In this document: in pieces, positions 48,208 to 57,173 of the stretch
Layout: every line of letters starts with the position of its first letter
How positions within the stretch are numbered: the stretch's first letter is position 1
Source: Curtanaerobium respiraculi
GTDB lineage: Bacteria; Actinomycetota; Coriobacteriia; Coriobacteriales; Eggerthellaceae
Direction: 5' to 3'
NCBI RefSeq assembly: GCF_024609215.1
Contig: NZ_JANIPD030000043.1
Coordinates: 40,232 to 104,231, forward strand
Length of the DNA stretch: 64,000 bases
Made by a program: the position numbers and the translations under genes
The notes under the pieces: model-generated
Databases searched by the model: none
Told to the model about the DNA's origin: nothing
The model's input: only the letters and a program-made list of their open reading frames with translations

Positions 48208-49755
48208 ATGGATATATCCCACTTGCACCTGCCTGCCGCGCTCATCATCATGGACGGGTTCGGCATCGCCCCCGACGGCCCTGGGAACGCGATCAGCCTG
48301 GCCGAGAAGCCCACGTTGGACGCGCTCGCGCAGACGTGCCCCCACATACGGATCCAAGCATCCGGCGAGTACGTGGGATTGCCCGACGGTCAGATGGGTA
48401 ACTCGGAGGTGGGCCATCTGAACATCGGCGCCGGACGGGTGGTGTTCCAGGAGCTCACGCGCATCAACCGCGCATGCAAGGACGGCAGCATGGCTTCGAA
48501 CGAATTCGTGCAGAAGGCCCTGCGCGTCGCGAAGCGGCCGGGCAGCGTCCTGCACCTCATGGGGCTCGTGTCGCCCGGCGGCGTCCATTCCAGCAGCGAG
48601 CATCTGTACACGCTCATGCGCATCGCGGCGGGGCAGGGCGTTCCCCATGTGCACATCCACTGCTTCATGGACGGCCGCGACGTGCCCCCGGCAAGCGGCA
48701 AGGGCTATATCGAGGAATTGCAGGCAGTGGTCGGGGAGTGCCGTGCCCAAGGCTGCGACATGCATGTCGCCAGCATCTCGGGACGCTACTATGCGATGGA
48801 TCGTGATAACCGATGGGAGCGGGTGGAGAAGGCGTACCGCGCCCTCGTGCATTGCGACCCCGCATCGGATCTGGATCCGGCATCCTTCATGCAGGCGAGC
48901 TACGATGCCGGGGTCACCGACGAATTCGTCGTTCCGGGCGCGTTCACGGACCGGGGCGTTCAAGACCGGGATGCCGTCATCTTCTTCAATTTCCGTCCCG
49001 ACCGCGCCCGTGAGATCACCCATGCGTTCGTCGATAAAGAGCTGATAACGGGGGAGACGGCACCGCGGCCCTACTACGTCTGCCTCACGGAATACGATCC
49101 GAAAATCCCCGCGGACGTCGCGTTCCCGAAGGAGTTCCCATCCAACGTCCTCGCCGACGTCCTTTCCGACGGGGGGCTCACGCAATACCATATCGCCGAA
49201 ACCGAGAAATACGCCCATGTGACGTTCTTCCTGAATGGCGGCGTCGAGGCGCCGAAGGCGGGGGAGGAGCGCCAGATAATCCCCAGTCCCAAGGTCGCCA
49301 CCTACGATCTCCAACCGGAGATGAGCGAACCCGCGGTCGCGGACAGCCTCGCCCAGGCCATCGACGATGGCAAGGCCGACGTGTATATCGTCAACTTCGC
49401 GAACTGCGACATGGTCGGGCATACCGGCGTCATCCCCGCCGCGGTGAAGGCGGTCGAGGCCGTCGACGCCGGCATTGCGCGCGTGCTCGCCGCGCTGAAG
49501 CGGAAGGGCGGCATCGCGTTGGTGACCGCCGACCACGGCAACGCGGATGTGATGATCGCATCCGATGGAAGCCCCCATACGGCGCATACGACCAGTCCCG
49601 TGCCGCTCTTCCTCGTCGATTACGCCGGATTGGGCAAGACGCTCGAAGCCCCGGCGGACCGGGAGGGCGCGCTCTGCGACATCGCCCCCACGCTGCTCGA
49701 GATGATCGGCGTGGACGCGCCCGGGGAGATGACGGGGCAGAGCCTGCTCCGCTAA
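48208..49755 (+). CDS. gpmI: 2,3-bisphosphoglycerate-independent phosphoglycerate mutase
   Basis: This 515-residue manganese enzyme of the alkaline-phosphatase superfamily interconverts 3- and 2-phosphoglycerate. MDGFGIAPDGPGNAI, the phosphoserine segment MGNSEVGHLNIGAGR, HCFMDGRDVPP, SGRYYAMDRDNRWER and TADHGNAD are in place. ATG 48208 is chosen because the upstream extension overlaps the terminator and promoter. It has its own transcription unit between tpiA and secG, an unusual spot compared with the actinobacterial pgk-tpiA-secG order. Confidence 0.96.
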   Translation: MDISHLHLPAALIIMDGFGIAPDGPGNAISLAEKPTLDALAQTCPHIRIQASGEYVGLPDGQMGNSEVGHLNIGAGRVVFQELTRINRACKDGSMASNEFVQKALRVAKRPGSVLHLMGLVSPGGVHSSSEHLYTLMRIAAGQGVPHVHIHCFMDGRDVPPASGKGYIEELQAVVGECRAQGCDMHVASISGRYYAMDRDNRWERVEKAYRALVHCDPASDLDPASFMQASYDAGVTDEFVVPGAFTDRGVQDRDAVIFFNFRPDRAREITHAFVDKELITGETAPRPYYVCLTEYDPKIPADVAFPKEFPSNVLADVLSDGGLTQYHIAETEKYAHVTFFLNGGVEAPKAGEERQIIPSPKVATYDLQPEMSEPAVADSLAQAIDDGKADVYIVNFANCDMVGHTGVIPAAVKAVEAVDAGIARVLAALKRKGGIALVTADHGNADVMIASDGSPHTAHTTSPVPLFLVDYAGLGKTLEAPADREGALCDIAPTLLEMIGVDAPGEMTGQSLLR

Positions 49756-49832
49756 TGCCCCCGCGTGTCGGCCGAGCGGCAAGAGCGGCCGGCAGGAGCC
49801 GTGCAGAATGCGTGAGGGGCGAACCGGCAACC

Positions 49833-49860
49833 TTGCGCATTCGGCTTGGCGCCTTATAAT
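49833..49860 (+). promoter_or_regulatory. secG promoter
   Basis: TTGCGC (49833-49838), a 16-base spacer and TATAAT (49855-49860). Confidence 0.55.
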
Positions 49861-49914
49861 TGGGAACTTGCGGGCGGAGGAGCCCGATTTCCGCATACTA
49901 CGTATGAAAGAGAC

Positions 49915-50172
49915 ATGCCAGTGAACGCACTGCTTATCATCCTCATCATCGCGCTCGTCATCTCCGGCGCCGGGCTGATTGTGTTCATCATGCTCCATTC
50001 CGGCAAGGGGACGGGTATTTCCGATGCCATCGCCAGCTCGCTGTACAACAGCAGCACCGGCACCAGCATCATCGAAAAGAACCTCGACCGTATCACGATC
50101 GTGTTCGCGATCGTCTTCATCGTCTCGCTCGTGCTTCTGATGATCGTCTACCCAAAGGGGACGATCGGATAA
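49915..50172 (+). CDS. secG: Preprotein translocase subunit SecG
   Basis: An 85-residue membrane protein with two transmembrane helices (about 6-28 and 60-78) separated by LHSGKGTGISDAIASSLYNS, the conserved cytoplasmic loop of SecG. It stimulates SecYEG export. ATG 49915 follows GAAAGAG; GTG 49921 is an alternative. Confidence 0.92.
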   Translation: MPVNALLIILIIALVISGAGLIVFIMLHSGKGTGISDAIASSLYNSSTGTSIIEKNLDRITIVFAIVFIVSLVLLMIVYPKGTIG

Positions 50173-50180
50173 ATTCCCCC

Positions 50181-50208
50181 TTGCAACGCGATGGGCTTCT
50201 GCTAAACT
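50181..50208 (+). promoter_or_regulatory. tRNA-Leu promoter
   Basis: TTGCAA (50181-50186), a 16-base spacer and TAAACT (50203-50208), matching the tRNA promoter form seen at 10597 and 63393. Confidence 0.6.
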
Positions 50209-50230
50209 ATCCAGCGTTGCAAAGCATCAC

Positions 50231-50319
50231 GTCGGAGTGGTGGAACGGCAGACACGCTAGCTTGAGGTGCTAGTGCCTACTTTTCGGGCTTGCGGGTTCA
50301 AATCCCGCCTCCGACACCA
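50231..50319 (+). tRNA. tRNA-Leu (GAG)
   Basis: A class II tRNA of 89 bases with a long variable arm. Acceptor GTCGGAG pairs with CTCCGAC, anticodon GAG is at 50264-50266 in the CTAGC/GCTAG arm, the T-arm contains GGTTCAAAT, and CCA is encoded. Confidence 0.95.
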
Positions 50320-50325
50320 GGATCC

Positions 50326-50351
50326 AAAAGGCTCGCTTCGAGCCTTTTTTT
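50326..50351 (+). terminator. Terminator of tRNA-Leu
   Basis: AAAAGGCTCG and CGAGCCTTTT form a 10-bp stem with a CTT loop and run into a 7-T tract. The symmetric A/T flanks may also serve the convergent ATPase gene on the other strand. Confidence 0.85.
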
Positions 50352-50427
50352 ATGCCGCTCGCGTATCCGTTGCCCACCATTTCCCCTTCCGGCCATCTGC
50401 CATTCCGCGATCGCGCGCTTCATCTGC

Positions 50428-51267
50428 CTACCGCACGCGAGATGGTTTCGACCGCAGTTCATGCAAATACCTCTCATCGACTTCGCGATGCCGCGTCACC
50501 GCGACGCAGGCGTAAACGCACCTGCCCTCGCCCACGTCCACACGGTCGATCAGCACGTCCGTCCCGTAGATTGTGCGCATGGCCTCTTTCGTGATCACCT
50601 CGTGGGGAGCTCCTTTCGCAAGCACCCGCCCCCCGTGGAGGACTATCACCGAGTCGGCGCAGTAGAAAGCATGTGCCGGATCGTGCGTGACCATGAGCAC
50701 CGACATGCCGCTATCCACCAAATTGCGCATGCGGGAGAGCACCAGCTGCTGGTTCCCGAAATCAAGGCTTGCCGTGGGTTCGTCCATGACGAGGATATCG
50801 GGCTGCTGCGCGAGCGCCCGGGCGATGAGCACGAGCTGCTGCTGGCCCCCCGATAGCTCGCTGTACGGTTCGTTGGCAAGGTTCTGTATCTCGAGCTGGC
50901 ACAATGCCGCATAGGCAACGCGTCGATCGTGCCGCGTAAGCGATGCCATCTGGCTTACATAGGGCGTGCGCCCCATGAGCACGACGTCTTTTACCTGGAA
51001 GGGAAAGGGGAGCTTATGCGTTTGCGGGATATAGGCGAAATGGCCGGCCCGCTCCCGCTCGCCCATCGCGAGCACGTCTTCGCCGCCCACGTGGATGCTG
51101 CCCGCAATGGGATCGAGCAGTCCCAAGATGGTCTTCAACGTCGTTGTCTTCCCGCACCCGTTCGCGCCGATGATGCAGCAGAACTCGCACGGAGCAAGAT
51201 CGAACGTCACATCGTGGACGAGGGGGTTTCCGCCATACCCGCTCGTAAGGTCGCGAACCTCCAGCAT
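50428..51267 (-). CDS. FecE-type ABC transporter ATPase (system 1)
   Basis: A 279-residue ATP-binding subunit of an iron-siderophore/cobalamin-type importer. Walker A GANGCGKTT (about residue 34), Q-loop YIPQTHKLPFPF, signature LSGGQQQLVLIARAL and Walker B ILVMDEPTASLDFGNQQ are intact. The start at ATG 51267 (minus) follows GGAAGG; the frame extends further upstream but only as spacer. It lies behind the permease gene on the same strand, with the binding protein divergent at 52620. Substrate unknown. Confidence 0.9.
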   Translation of the reverse strand: MLEVRDLTSGYGGNPLVHDVTFDLAPCEFCCIIGANGCGKTTTLKTILGLLDPIAGSIHVGGEDVLAMGERERAGHFAYIPQTHKLPFPFQVKDVVLMGRTPYVSQMASLTRHDRRVAYAALCQLEIQNLANEPYSELSGGQQQLVLIARALAQQPDILVMDEPTASLDFGNQQLVLSRMRNLVDSGMSVLMVTHDPAHAFYCADSVIVLHGGRVLAKGAPHEVITKEAMRTIYGTDVLIDRVDVGEGRCVYACVAVTRHREVDERYLHELRSKPSRVR

Positions 51268-51350
51268 CGACCATCCTTCCCCCTGGCCACGTGGGCATCC
51301 GATTCCACGGCATTGCGAAGATTCCCAGCCTTGCTCTCGAGCGGTCATCG

Positions 51351-52442
51351 TCAGTTCCACCCTTTCGAATTGTGGTGGAAGATGACGGCGAAGAACGGCA
51401 CCCCCAAGATGGCGGTGAGGATTCCGATGGGTATCTCCATGGACAGCAGGCAGCGCGCGATGTCGTCGACGATTAACAGGTAGGTCGCCCCCAATATGAT
51501 GCTTGCGGGGAGCAGCTTGTGGTAGTTCGGGCCCACCAGCGCACGCGCGAGATGGGGTATGACGAGCCCGATCCACCCGATGACCCCCGAAACTGCCACG
51601 GAAACGGAGGTGAGCAGCGTGGCGGCCACGATCACGATGAAGCGCGTGCGCTTCGTATCGACCCCCAGGGCGCGCGCCTCGTCATCGCCCAATGAGAGCA
51701 CGTTGAGCTTCCACCGTTCGATGATGAGGAGCGCATATCCGATGAGCATCGGAATGAGGGCGATGGCGAGGTCGCTTTGATTCGCTCCCGAAAAACTGCC
51801 CATGAGCCAGTAGGTGATGGAGGGCAATTTATCGTTCACATCGGCAGCCAGCTTCACGATCGACGTGCCCGCCTGGAAGAGGGTCGATACCAGGATGCCG
51901 CCCAGCACCAATCCCAACAGCCGGTCGTATTTCACCATGCGGTTGAGGAACACCGCCATGCCGACAGCGGCCAAGCCCCCGCCGAAGGCGAGAAGCTGCG
52001 TCACCACGTTGGGAAGGCCGATGAGCAGCCCGATGCAGGCGCCCAAGCTCGCCCCCGCGCTCGCCCCGAGCAGATCGGGTGAAACCAACGGGTTGCGGAA
52101 CATGCCCTGGAACGCCGCCCCCGCGCTCGCAAGCGCCGCGCCCACCAATACGACCAGAAGGATGCGCGGAATGCGGATATTGAAGATGACCTTGTCGAGG
52201 CTCAAATCGCTCTGGGTTGCGACGGCGTCGTTGATATGGCGGGAAATACCTTCGATGAGCTCGATGGGAGTCACCGGATAACGACCCAACGCGAAGCTTA
52301 TGAGCACGATGGCGACGAGGCCCAGCGGCAACGCTATCTTCACACACAGGGATGTGCGAAGCGCGAATGTCCGGTCCGCTTCGCGTCCGAACAGATCATC
52401 GGCCTCCTGGTCAAAACGAGTTTCAGACGATTCGATGTGCAT
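51351..52442 (-). CDS. FecCD-type ABC transporter permease (system 1)
   Basis: A 363-residue polytopic membrane protein with about ten hydrophobic helices and typical FecCD/BtuC segments: RIPRILLVVLVGAALASAGA, FRNPLVSPDLLGASAGASLG and GWIGLVIPHLARALVGPNYH (the coupling helix region). A hydrophilic N-terminus of about 30 residues precedes the first helix. It should pair as a homodimer with the ATPase at 50428. It is transcribed away from the binding-protein gene at 52620. Confidence 0.9.
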   Translation of the reverse strand: MHIESSETRFDQEADDLFGREADRTFALRTSLCVKIALPLGLVAIVLISFALGRYPVTPIELIEGISRHINDAVATQSDLSLDKVIFNIRIPRILLVVLVGAALASAGAAFQGMFRNPLVSPDLLGASAGASLGACIGLLIGLPNVVTQLLAFGGGLAAVGMAVFLNRMVKYDRLLGLVLGGILVSTLFQAGTSIVKLAADVNDKLPSITYWLMGSFSGANQSDLAIALIPMLIGYALLIIERWKLNVLSLGDDEARALGVDTKRTRFIVIVAATLLTSVSVAVSGVIGWIGLVIPHLARALVGPNYHKLLPASIILGATYLLIVDDIARCLLSMEIPIGILTAILGVPFFAVIFHHNSKGWN

Positions 52443-52522
52443 GTGAACTTCCAGGTGATTATCGCGGGTGTTGCAAAACCATTTACCCGCCCGCTATTCA
52501 ATCCAATCGAAAAACAGGCGCA

Positions 52523-52551
52523 TTGTCATTATTCTCGCACATGTTTATTCT
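52523..52551 (+). promoter_or_regulatory. Promoter of binding protein 1
   Basis: TTGTCA (52523-52528), a 17-base spacer and TATTCT (52546-52551) in the AT-rich divergent region 52443-52619. Palindromic regulator sites are not obvious. Confidence 0.4.
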
Positions 52552-52619
52552 TTATCATATATCATAGGATCTGCAAATAGCGAGGGATGAGGCCTTCGCG
52601 TTTGAAGAAAGAAGGGGAT

Positions 52620-53753
52620 ATGAGGAAAACGCTTCGTAAGAGCATGCTCGGCATCGCGCTTGCATGCATCCTTGCCATAGCGGGGTTTACCGCCTTAGCA
52701 GGGTGCAGCAGCTCAAGCTCGACCAGCCAAGCATCGAGCTCGCCTTCCGCCAGCCAATCGGCTACCCGCACGATAACCGATGCCGCCGGTCGCACCGTCG
52801 AGATTCCCGCGGTGGCAGATCTCGAGAAGTCGGTTTACTGCACGAGCCCGATCTCTCAGATGTACCTGTATTCGCTCGCACCTGAACTAGCAGGCGGCAC
52901 GAATTCGAACTACAGCGATGCCGAGATGAAGTACCTTCCGGATACGGTGAAGGATCTGCCGAGCTATGGCACCTGGGCCATGAACGGAACGCTCGACAAC
53001 GAAGCGATGATGGCGGGCGGGATCAAGCTATTGCTGGATGTGTCATCATCCGCCATCACCGATAGCGATATCTCCGCAGCCAACGAGCTCCAAGAGCAGA
53101 CGGGCATTCCCGTCGTGCTGTTCGACGGATCGGTGGACAAGACCCCGGATACCTACCGCCAAATCGGCGAGGTGCTCGGCCAGCAAGAGCATGCCGAGCA
53201 ATGCGCCCAATATTGCGAGAAAGCCTATGACGAGGTCACGGCTGCTGTTTCGAAGGTGCCCGATTCCGAGAAGGTCAGCGTGTACTATGCCGAAGGGCCT
53301 GACGGATTGAAGACCGAACCGCAGAACTCACCCCATTTCACGACATTCGCAACCGCAGGTGCCATCGATGCCGCGCAATGCGATATGACCAAGGGGTCCG
53401 GCATGACGCAAGTTTCGCTTGAGAACGTCATAGCGTGGAACCCGCAGGTCATCATCGCATGGAGCGCCAAATATCGCGGTGGATCGGATGAGGCGATCCG
53501 CACGAGCAGCGACTGGGCATCCATCGACGCCGTGCGGGACGGCAAGGTGTACACGATCCCATGCCTGCCGTACACCTGGGGGGATCGCCCCCCGTCGGTA
53601 ACCCGCTACATCGGCATGCAGTGGCTCGCCAACAAGCTGTACCCCGCCTATTACGATGTGGATATGGTGAAGACGACGCAGGAGTTCTACAGCACGTTCT
53701 TCAACGTGACCCTCAGCGCGCAAGAGGCTCAGGACATCCTCAACGTATCGTGA
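52620..53753 (+). CDS. FecB/BtuF-type solute-binding lipoprotein (system 1)
   Basis: A 377-residue lipoprotein. The signal peptide ends in LAGC (Cys29), followed by a serine-rich linker and a helical-backbone binding fold (TRTITDAAGRTVEIP at the start; NVIAWNPQVIIAW and DGKVYTIPCLPYTWGDRPPS in the C-lobe). It ends with YYDVDMVKTTQEFYSTFFNV, as in binding proteins for iron complexes or other metals. ATG 52620 follows AAGGGG. It is divergent from the permease and ATPase genes and followed by a terminator. The ligand cannot be read from sequence. Confidence 0.88.
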   Translation: MRKTLRKSMLGIALACILAIAGFTALAGCSSSSSTSQASSSPSASQSATRTITDAAGRTVEIPAVADLEKSVYCTSPISQMYLYSLAPELAGGTNSNYSDAEMKYLPDTVKDLPSYGTWAMNGTLDNEAMMAGGIKLLLDVSSSAITDSDISAANELQEQTGIPVVLFDGSVDKTPDTYRQIGEVLGQQEHAEQCAQYCEKAYDEVTAAVSKVPDSEKVSVYYAEGPDGLKTEPQNSPHFTTFATAGAIDAAQCDMTKGSGMTQVSLENVIAWNPQVIIAWSAKYRGGSDEAIRTSSDWASIDAVRDGKVYTIPCLPYTWGDRPPSVTRYIGMQWLANKLYPAYYDVDMVKTTQEFYSTFFNVTLSAQEAQDILNVS

Positions 53754-53802
53754 TCGCCGCGGACGATTTCCGTCTATTCGCGAACCCAACTGAACGCCAT
53801 CT

Positions 53803-53832
53803 GCCGACCCCGCTCGATCCGGGGTCGGCTTT
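53803..53832 (+). terminator. Terminator after binding protein 1
   Basis: GCCGACCCC and GGGGTCGGC form the stem, followed by TTT, about 50 bases after the stop. Confidence 0.65.
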
Positions 53833-53929
53833 GCGCTTATTACCGGCTTTCGGCGTGGCAGGATGGTTCTCATGCTGTATTCGCGCCCCTTGCGCAGCGA
53901 CGTCTCCGCCCCGTCTTCCGCAGCTGTGT

Positions 53930-54504
53930 TTACTTGCGCTTGGCAATCATGACGGCGGCGGTTAACGCGGCGGCGCCGACTGCGGCAGCGGCTACGACGC
54001 CTTTGTTGTCCTTTGCCGCCTGCATGACGGTTTGGCCTGCATCGGCGGCAACGGCGCCGTAGTTGGCCAGCGTTTCCTGCGTGCCACCCAGTCCCTCGGA
54101 CACGGCGTACGACGCGGTGGAAACAGATGCGTACGTGCCCGGGTTCTCGTCCACGGTTTTGCCCAGGATATTATTGGCCGCGTAAATGCCGCTGATGGCC
54201 GCGGGCTCCATCCCTAAGCCATTGTGGTCACCTTCCAACCCTCGCCGGCCTTTTCCACCTTGGTCACCAGGTTGCCCAGCAGCACATTGCCGCTGGCCTG
54301 GCTCAGGCGCTCGGTCATGCCGTCGGCGTCGAAGTCGAAGCGGATCAGGCTCATGACCAGCTGCATGCTGGTGTCGTTGCAGATGCGCCCGCCCATGTAG
54401 TCGGCGATCAGCAGGTAGTCGTGGTCGGCCTTCTGCAGGTCAAGCGCGCAGTTCATGCCAGCGGCACCGGCGCCTACGATTATGGTCTTGTGATCGAATG
54501 CCAT
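53930..54504 (-). pseudogene. Remnant of an FAD-dependent oxidoreductase
   Basis: The minus strand encodes an N-terminal piece from ATG 54504 with a dinucleotide-binding motif (IIVGAGAAGMNCALDL) that stops after VTTMA. A C-terminal piece in another frame begins GMEPAAISGIYAANNIL, the typical last FAD-contact region of flavoproteins, and runs to a stop at 53930. The two pieces overlap at about 54214-54238, and the middle of the protein (a normal member would be several hundred residues) is missing, so a large internal deletion plus frameshift has occurred. A good ribosome site (AGAGAGGAAA) still precedes the start. Confidence 0.75.
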
Positions 54505-54540
54505 GGCGGTTTCCTCTCTCGATGTGACAAACGCTACGGT

Positions 54541-54687
54541 TGGTTGTCACAGCTCGCAGGTCGAAGGTCTTCTCGGGCAGCAGCTCGGCAACCGCCTTGA
54601 ACACAGCTTCCTTAACGGCGAAGCCCCCAGCCAGATGCTCGGTGGAGCGGGGCCGTGCGGCGGCGGCATCGCGCTTCCCCGAAGAGG
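54541..54687 (-). pseudogene. Fragment of holo-ACP synthase (acpS)
   Basis: A 49-codon open stretch on the minus strand between a TAG and the flavoprotein remnant reads RSTEHLAGGFAVKEAVFKAV and then PEKTFDLRAV. This is the conserved core of 4'-phosphopantetheinyl transferase AcpS (HLAxRFAxKEAxxKA). No start codon, N-terminal DxxxxxR region or C-terminal part remains. It supports the view that 53930-54700 is a decaying patch. Confidence 0.6.
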
Positions 54688-54735
54688 CCTACCGCTTGGG
54701 CAGGTCGCTGTAATTCTCAAGAGGGAAACTCATTC

Positions 54736-54785
54736 CTTGATTTCTGTGTTCGCATAAATTATAGTAAACGTAAAGAATTTTATGC
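54736..54785 (+). promoter_or_regulatory. hipBA promoter with overlapping inverted-repeat operator
   Basis: TTGATT (54736-54741), a 17-base spacer and TATAGT (54759-54764) form a good promoter. CGCATAAATT (54750-54759) and AATTTTATGCG (54775-54785) form an inverted repeat spanning the -10 box and start point, where HipB binding would block transcription. Confidence 0.6.
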
Positions 54786-54806
54786 GTTCGCAGAAACCAG
54801 GTTTCT

Positions 54807-55025
54807 ATGCAGACGATCCACTCAGTAGCTGACCTCGGGTTGGCTATCCGCGTAGAACGAAAAGCGCAGGGGCTCACCCAAACGCAGCTTGCGGATTTAA
54901 GCGGGTCGGGACTCACCTTCATATCGAACCTCGAACGCGGCAAGACGACCTCCGAAATCGGGAAGGTCCTTACCGTCATGAACACGCTCGGCTTGGACAT
55001 GGCCTGCATGAAGCGGGGCCAGTGA
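54807..55025 (+). CDS. hipB: HipB-like antitoxin, XRE-type repressor
   Basis: A 72-residue helix-turn-helix protein (LGLAIRVERKAQGLTQTQLA, SGLTFISNLERGKTT) of HipB type, the DNA-binding antitoxin of a HipBA toxin-antitoxin module. It overlaps hipA by one base (TGATG), ensuring coupled synthesis. Autoregulation through the inverted repeat at 54750-54785 is likely. GC is lower than in the housekeeping genes. Confidence 0.85.
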   Translation: MQTIHSVADLGLAIRVERKAQGLTQTQLADLSGSGLTFISNLERGKTTSEIGKVLTVMNTLGLDMACMKRGQ

Positions 55026-56305
55026 TGGACCTTCCCGTTTCGCGCCAAACTGCCGATGGGATTGTCGATGTGGGATGTATCGTCGACATCGAGGGTCTCA
55101 ATCCGCGGTTTTCCTATCTCCCTGAGTATCTGACCAATCCGCAGCGTGGCTCGTTGTCGCTTTCCCTTCCCCTGCGGGAAGCAGCGTTTAGCGAGGACGA
55201 GTTCAGGCCGTATTTCGAGGGGTTGCTGCCAGAAGGCGATGAACGACGTGCCTTAGCAGCGCGACTTGCCGTGCGGGAAGACGACTATCTGGCGATTCTT
55301 GCACGGTGCGGAATCGACTGCATCGGCGACGTCATATTGAATAAACAGGCATATGTCGAGTCGGCAGCGTATCGGCCGATTGCTCTGGACAGGCTGCATT
55401 CGAACACGGCAACCCCCAACCCCAGCGCGCGTATGCAAAGTGAATCTCGCCTGTCTCTTGCGGGAACGCAGTCGAAAGTCGGCCTCTATCACGATGATGA
55501 AGAAGAGTTTTCGGAGGGTTGGTTCCAGCCGTTGGGCGGTGCTCCTTCGAATTTCATCGTGAAGTTCGCGCATGACGAACTGCCCGACTTGCTCACTGTC
55601 GAGTTCCTTTCCCTCGCCTGTGCCAAGGCGTGCGGTTTAGAGGTTGCTGAAACGCATCTCGTCAATCCAGCTGCTCCACTTCTGTGCTCGCGCAGGTTCG
55701 ATCGCAAAGAACGCGCTGGCGGAACAATCGGTGGATTGCCGGCCCCCTTGCGGCTCCATCAAGAAGACTTCACCCAGGCCATGGGCCTGCTCCCTGCATC
55801 GAAGTATGCCGAGCTCGAGCCATCGACAGCGCAATCGGTGGCAGAGTTCATGCAGATGCATTTCTCGGCACCTGGCCTTGCCCGCCTTGCCTTCGCACGC
55901 CTGGCGCTTTTCAACTACCTCATCGGCAACTGCGACAACCACCTGAAGAACTTCTCCATTCTGCATTCGGAAGATGGTAGATCCTTCCGCCTTGCTCCGG
56001 CATACGACATCGTGAGCACTGCGTATTTCGCGCGATTCAGCAGGCAGATGGGCATGGCGATAGGAGGCACACGCGATATCGATGCGGTGGCCCCCTCTGA
56101 CTTAGCTATGTTGTCGAAGCAGATGGATGTGGCGCCGCGCCTACTCCACGGAGTGGTGGAAGGTTTTCAATCACATGCCGTTCCCGCATTGCGAAGCGAG
56201 GCGGAAAAACTTGCCGCTCTTGGCTTTAGCGCGGCGCCTTATATCGCCGATGATCTGGAGTCAAAATTGGCTCCTCGTATGCAGGTGCTGCGAGAATCTT
56301 TCTAG
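55025..56305 (+). CDS. hipA: HipA-like serine/threonine kinase toxin
   Basis: A 426-residue HipA-family kinase. The HipA N-terminal subdomain (GLLPEGDERRALAARLAVRE, SLAGTQSKVGLY) is followed by the kinase core with VKF for ATP binding, CSRRFDRK, LHQEDFTQAMG, the catalytic loop GNCDNHLKNFSIL and the metal site LAPAYDIV. E. coli HipA phosphorylates glutamyl-tRNA synthetase and induces persistence; the target here is unknown. All catalytic motifs look intact. Confidence 0.88.
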   Translation: MDLPVSRQTADGIVDVGCIVDIEGLNPRFSYLPEYLTNPQRGSLSLSLPLREAAFSEDEFRPYFEGLLPEGDERRALAARLAVREDDYLAILARCGIDCIGDVILNKQAYVESAAYRPIALDRLHSNTATPNPSARMQSESRLSLAGTQSKVGLYHDDEEEFSEGWFQPLGGAPSNFIVKFAHDELPDLLTVEFLSLACAKACGLEVAETHLVNPAAPLLCSRRFDRKERAGGTIGGLPAPLRLHQEDFTQAMGLLPASKYAELEPSTAQSVAEFMQMHFSAPGLARLAFARLALFNYLIGNCDNHLKNFSILHSEDGRSFRLAPAYDIVSTAYFARFSRQMGMAIGGTRDIDAVAPSDLAMLSKQMDVAPRLLHGVVEGFQSHAVPALRSEAEKLAALGFSAAPYIADDLESKLAPRMQVLRESF

Positions 56306-56375
56306 TTCGTTTCTTGCGGATGAGAGATGCTCGAAGGTTTAAGGGGCAAGCCGGAAACATCATGGATGATTCCGA

Positions 56376-57110
56376 TCAGGCCCCGCAGGAGGAGTTTTCG
56401 TTGAGAAGGGCGCATTCGAGTGCAATAAATCCGCTCAGCCTGAAGTGGTTCTTCGAAAAGTCGATGATTCCCTCGCTTCTCAGCTTGCCCAATTCTGCCG
56501 ACAATGAGCTGCGCTCGACATTCAGATAATTCGCCATCTGCTGCCTGTCGAAGGGGATGTCGAATGAGCGCGAACCGCTGCTCTCGCTTTGGTATGACAG
56601 GAAGGTGAGTATCTTCTTTCTTATCGTGCGTTGCGACAGGGTATCGAGTTTCTTCATGAGCTGCAGTTTGCTGTCCACGATAATCCGCGTGAAATTGCCG
56701 ATCAGGATGCTGAAGCATTCGCCGAGCGGGTCATCCCGGCGATGGCATATGGCGTTACGGTCGAACAGTATGAGCCTGCAGTCGGTCAACGCCACGGCGT
56801 TGGCCGGGGGCTTGTCCACGTCCGAAAACGCAAGTATCCCCCCGATCGTCTGCCCGGGTCCCGCGATGCTGAGTATGTGCTTGTCCCCCCATGCGTCCGT
56901 TGTGGCGATTTCGACCCTGCCCGATACCAGGTAGTCGAAACAGGACACCTGTTGGTGCAGCGTGAATATGAGGTCGCCCTTTGGAACGGATGCGAACCGA
57001 GCCTGCATGCGATTAGCTACGGCGTCGATCTGGTCGCGGGAAAGGCCATTGAAAAGCGATGACCGAATCAAGATGCGTGTAACTTCATCCATATTGTTCG
57101 AATGCGACAT
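56376..57110 (-). CDS. Crp/Fnr-family transcription regulator
   Basis: A 244-residue protein with a cyclic-nucleotide-binding-like sensor domain (about 19-135: LFNGLSRDQIDAVANRM, YLVSGRVEIATTDAWGDKHI) and a C-terminal winged HTH (about 165-235: FDRQQMANYLNVERSSLSAE, GKLRSEGIIDF). There is no FNR-type N-terminal cysteine cluster. It is divergent from the binding-protein-2 gene, and a perfect palindrome (57174-57187) lies in the shared region, so it probably controls the importer operon and itself. The effector is unknown. Confidence 0.85.
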   Translation of the reverse strand: MSHSNNMDEVTRILIRSSLFNGLSRDQIDAVANRMQARFASVPKGDLIFTLHQQVSCFDYLVSGRVEIATTDAWGDKHILSIAGPGQTIGGILAFSDVDKPPANAVALTDCRLILFDRNAICHRRDDPLGECFSILIGNFTRIIVDSKLQLMKKLDTLSQRTIRKKILTFLSYQSESSGSRSFDIPFDRQQMANYLNVERSSLSAELGKLRSEGIIDFSKNHFRLSGFIALECALLNENSSCGA

Positions 57111-57173
57111 GGTTCACCTTTTGTCTCGCGTGCGGAGCCGCTAAGCGATCGACCGCAATTCATTTCCTCATCC

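Noticed and set aside
54503-54757. 84-codon plus-strand frame before hipB
   Set aside because: It is opposite the acpS remnant and ends inside the hipBA promoter; the conserved sequence is on the minus strand.
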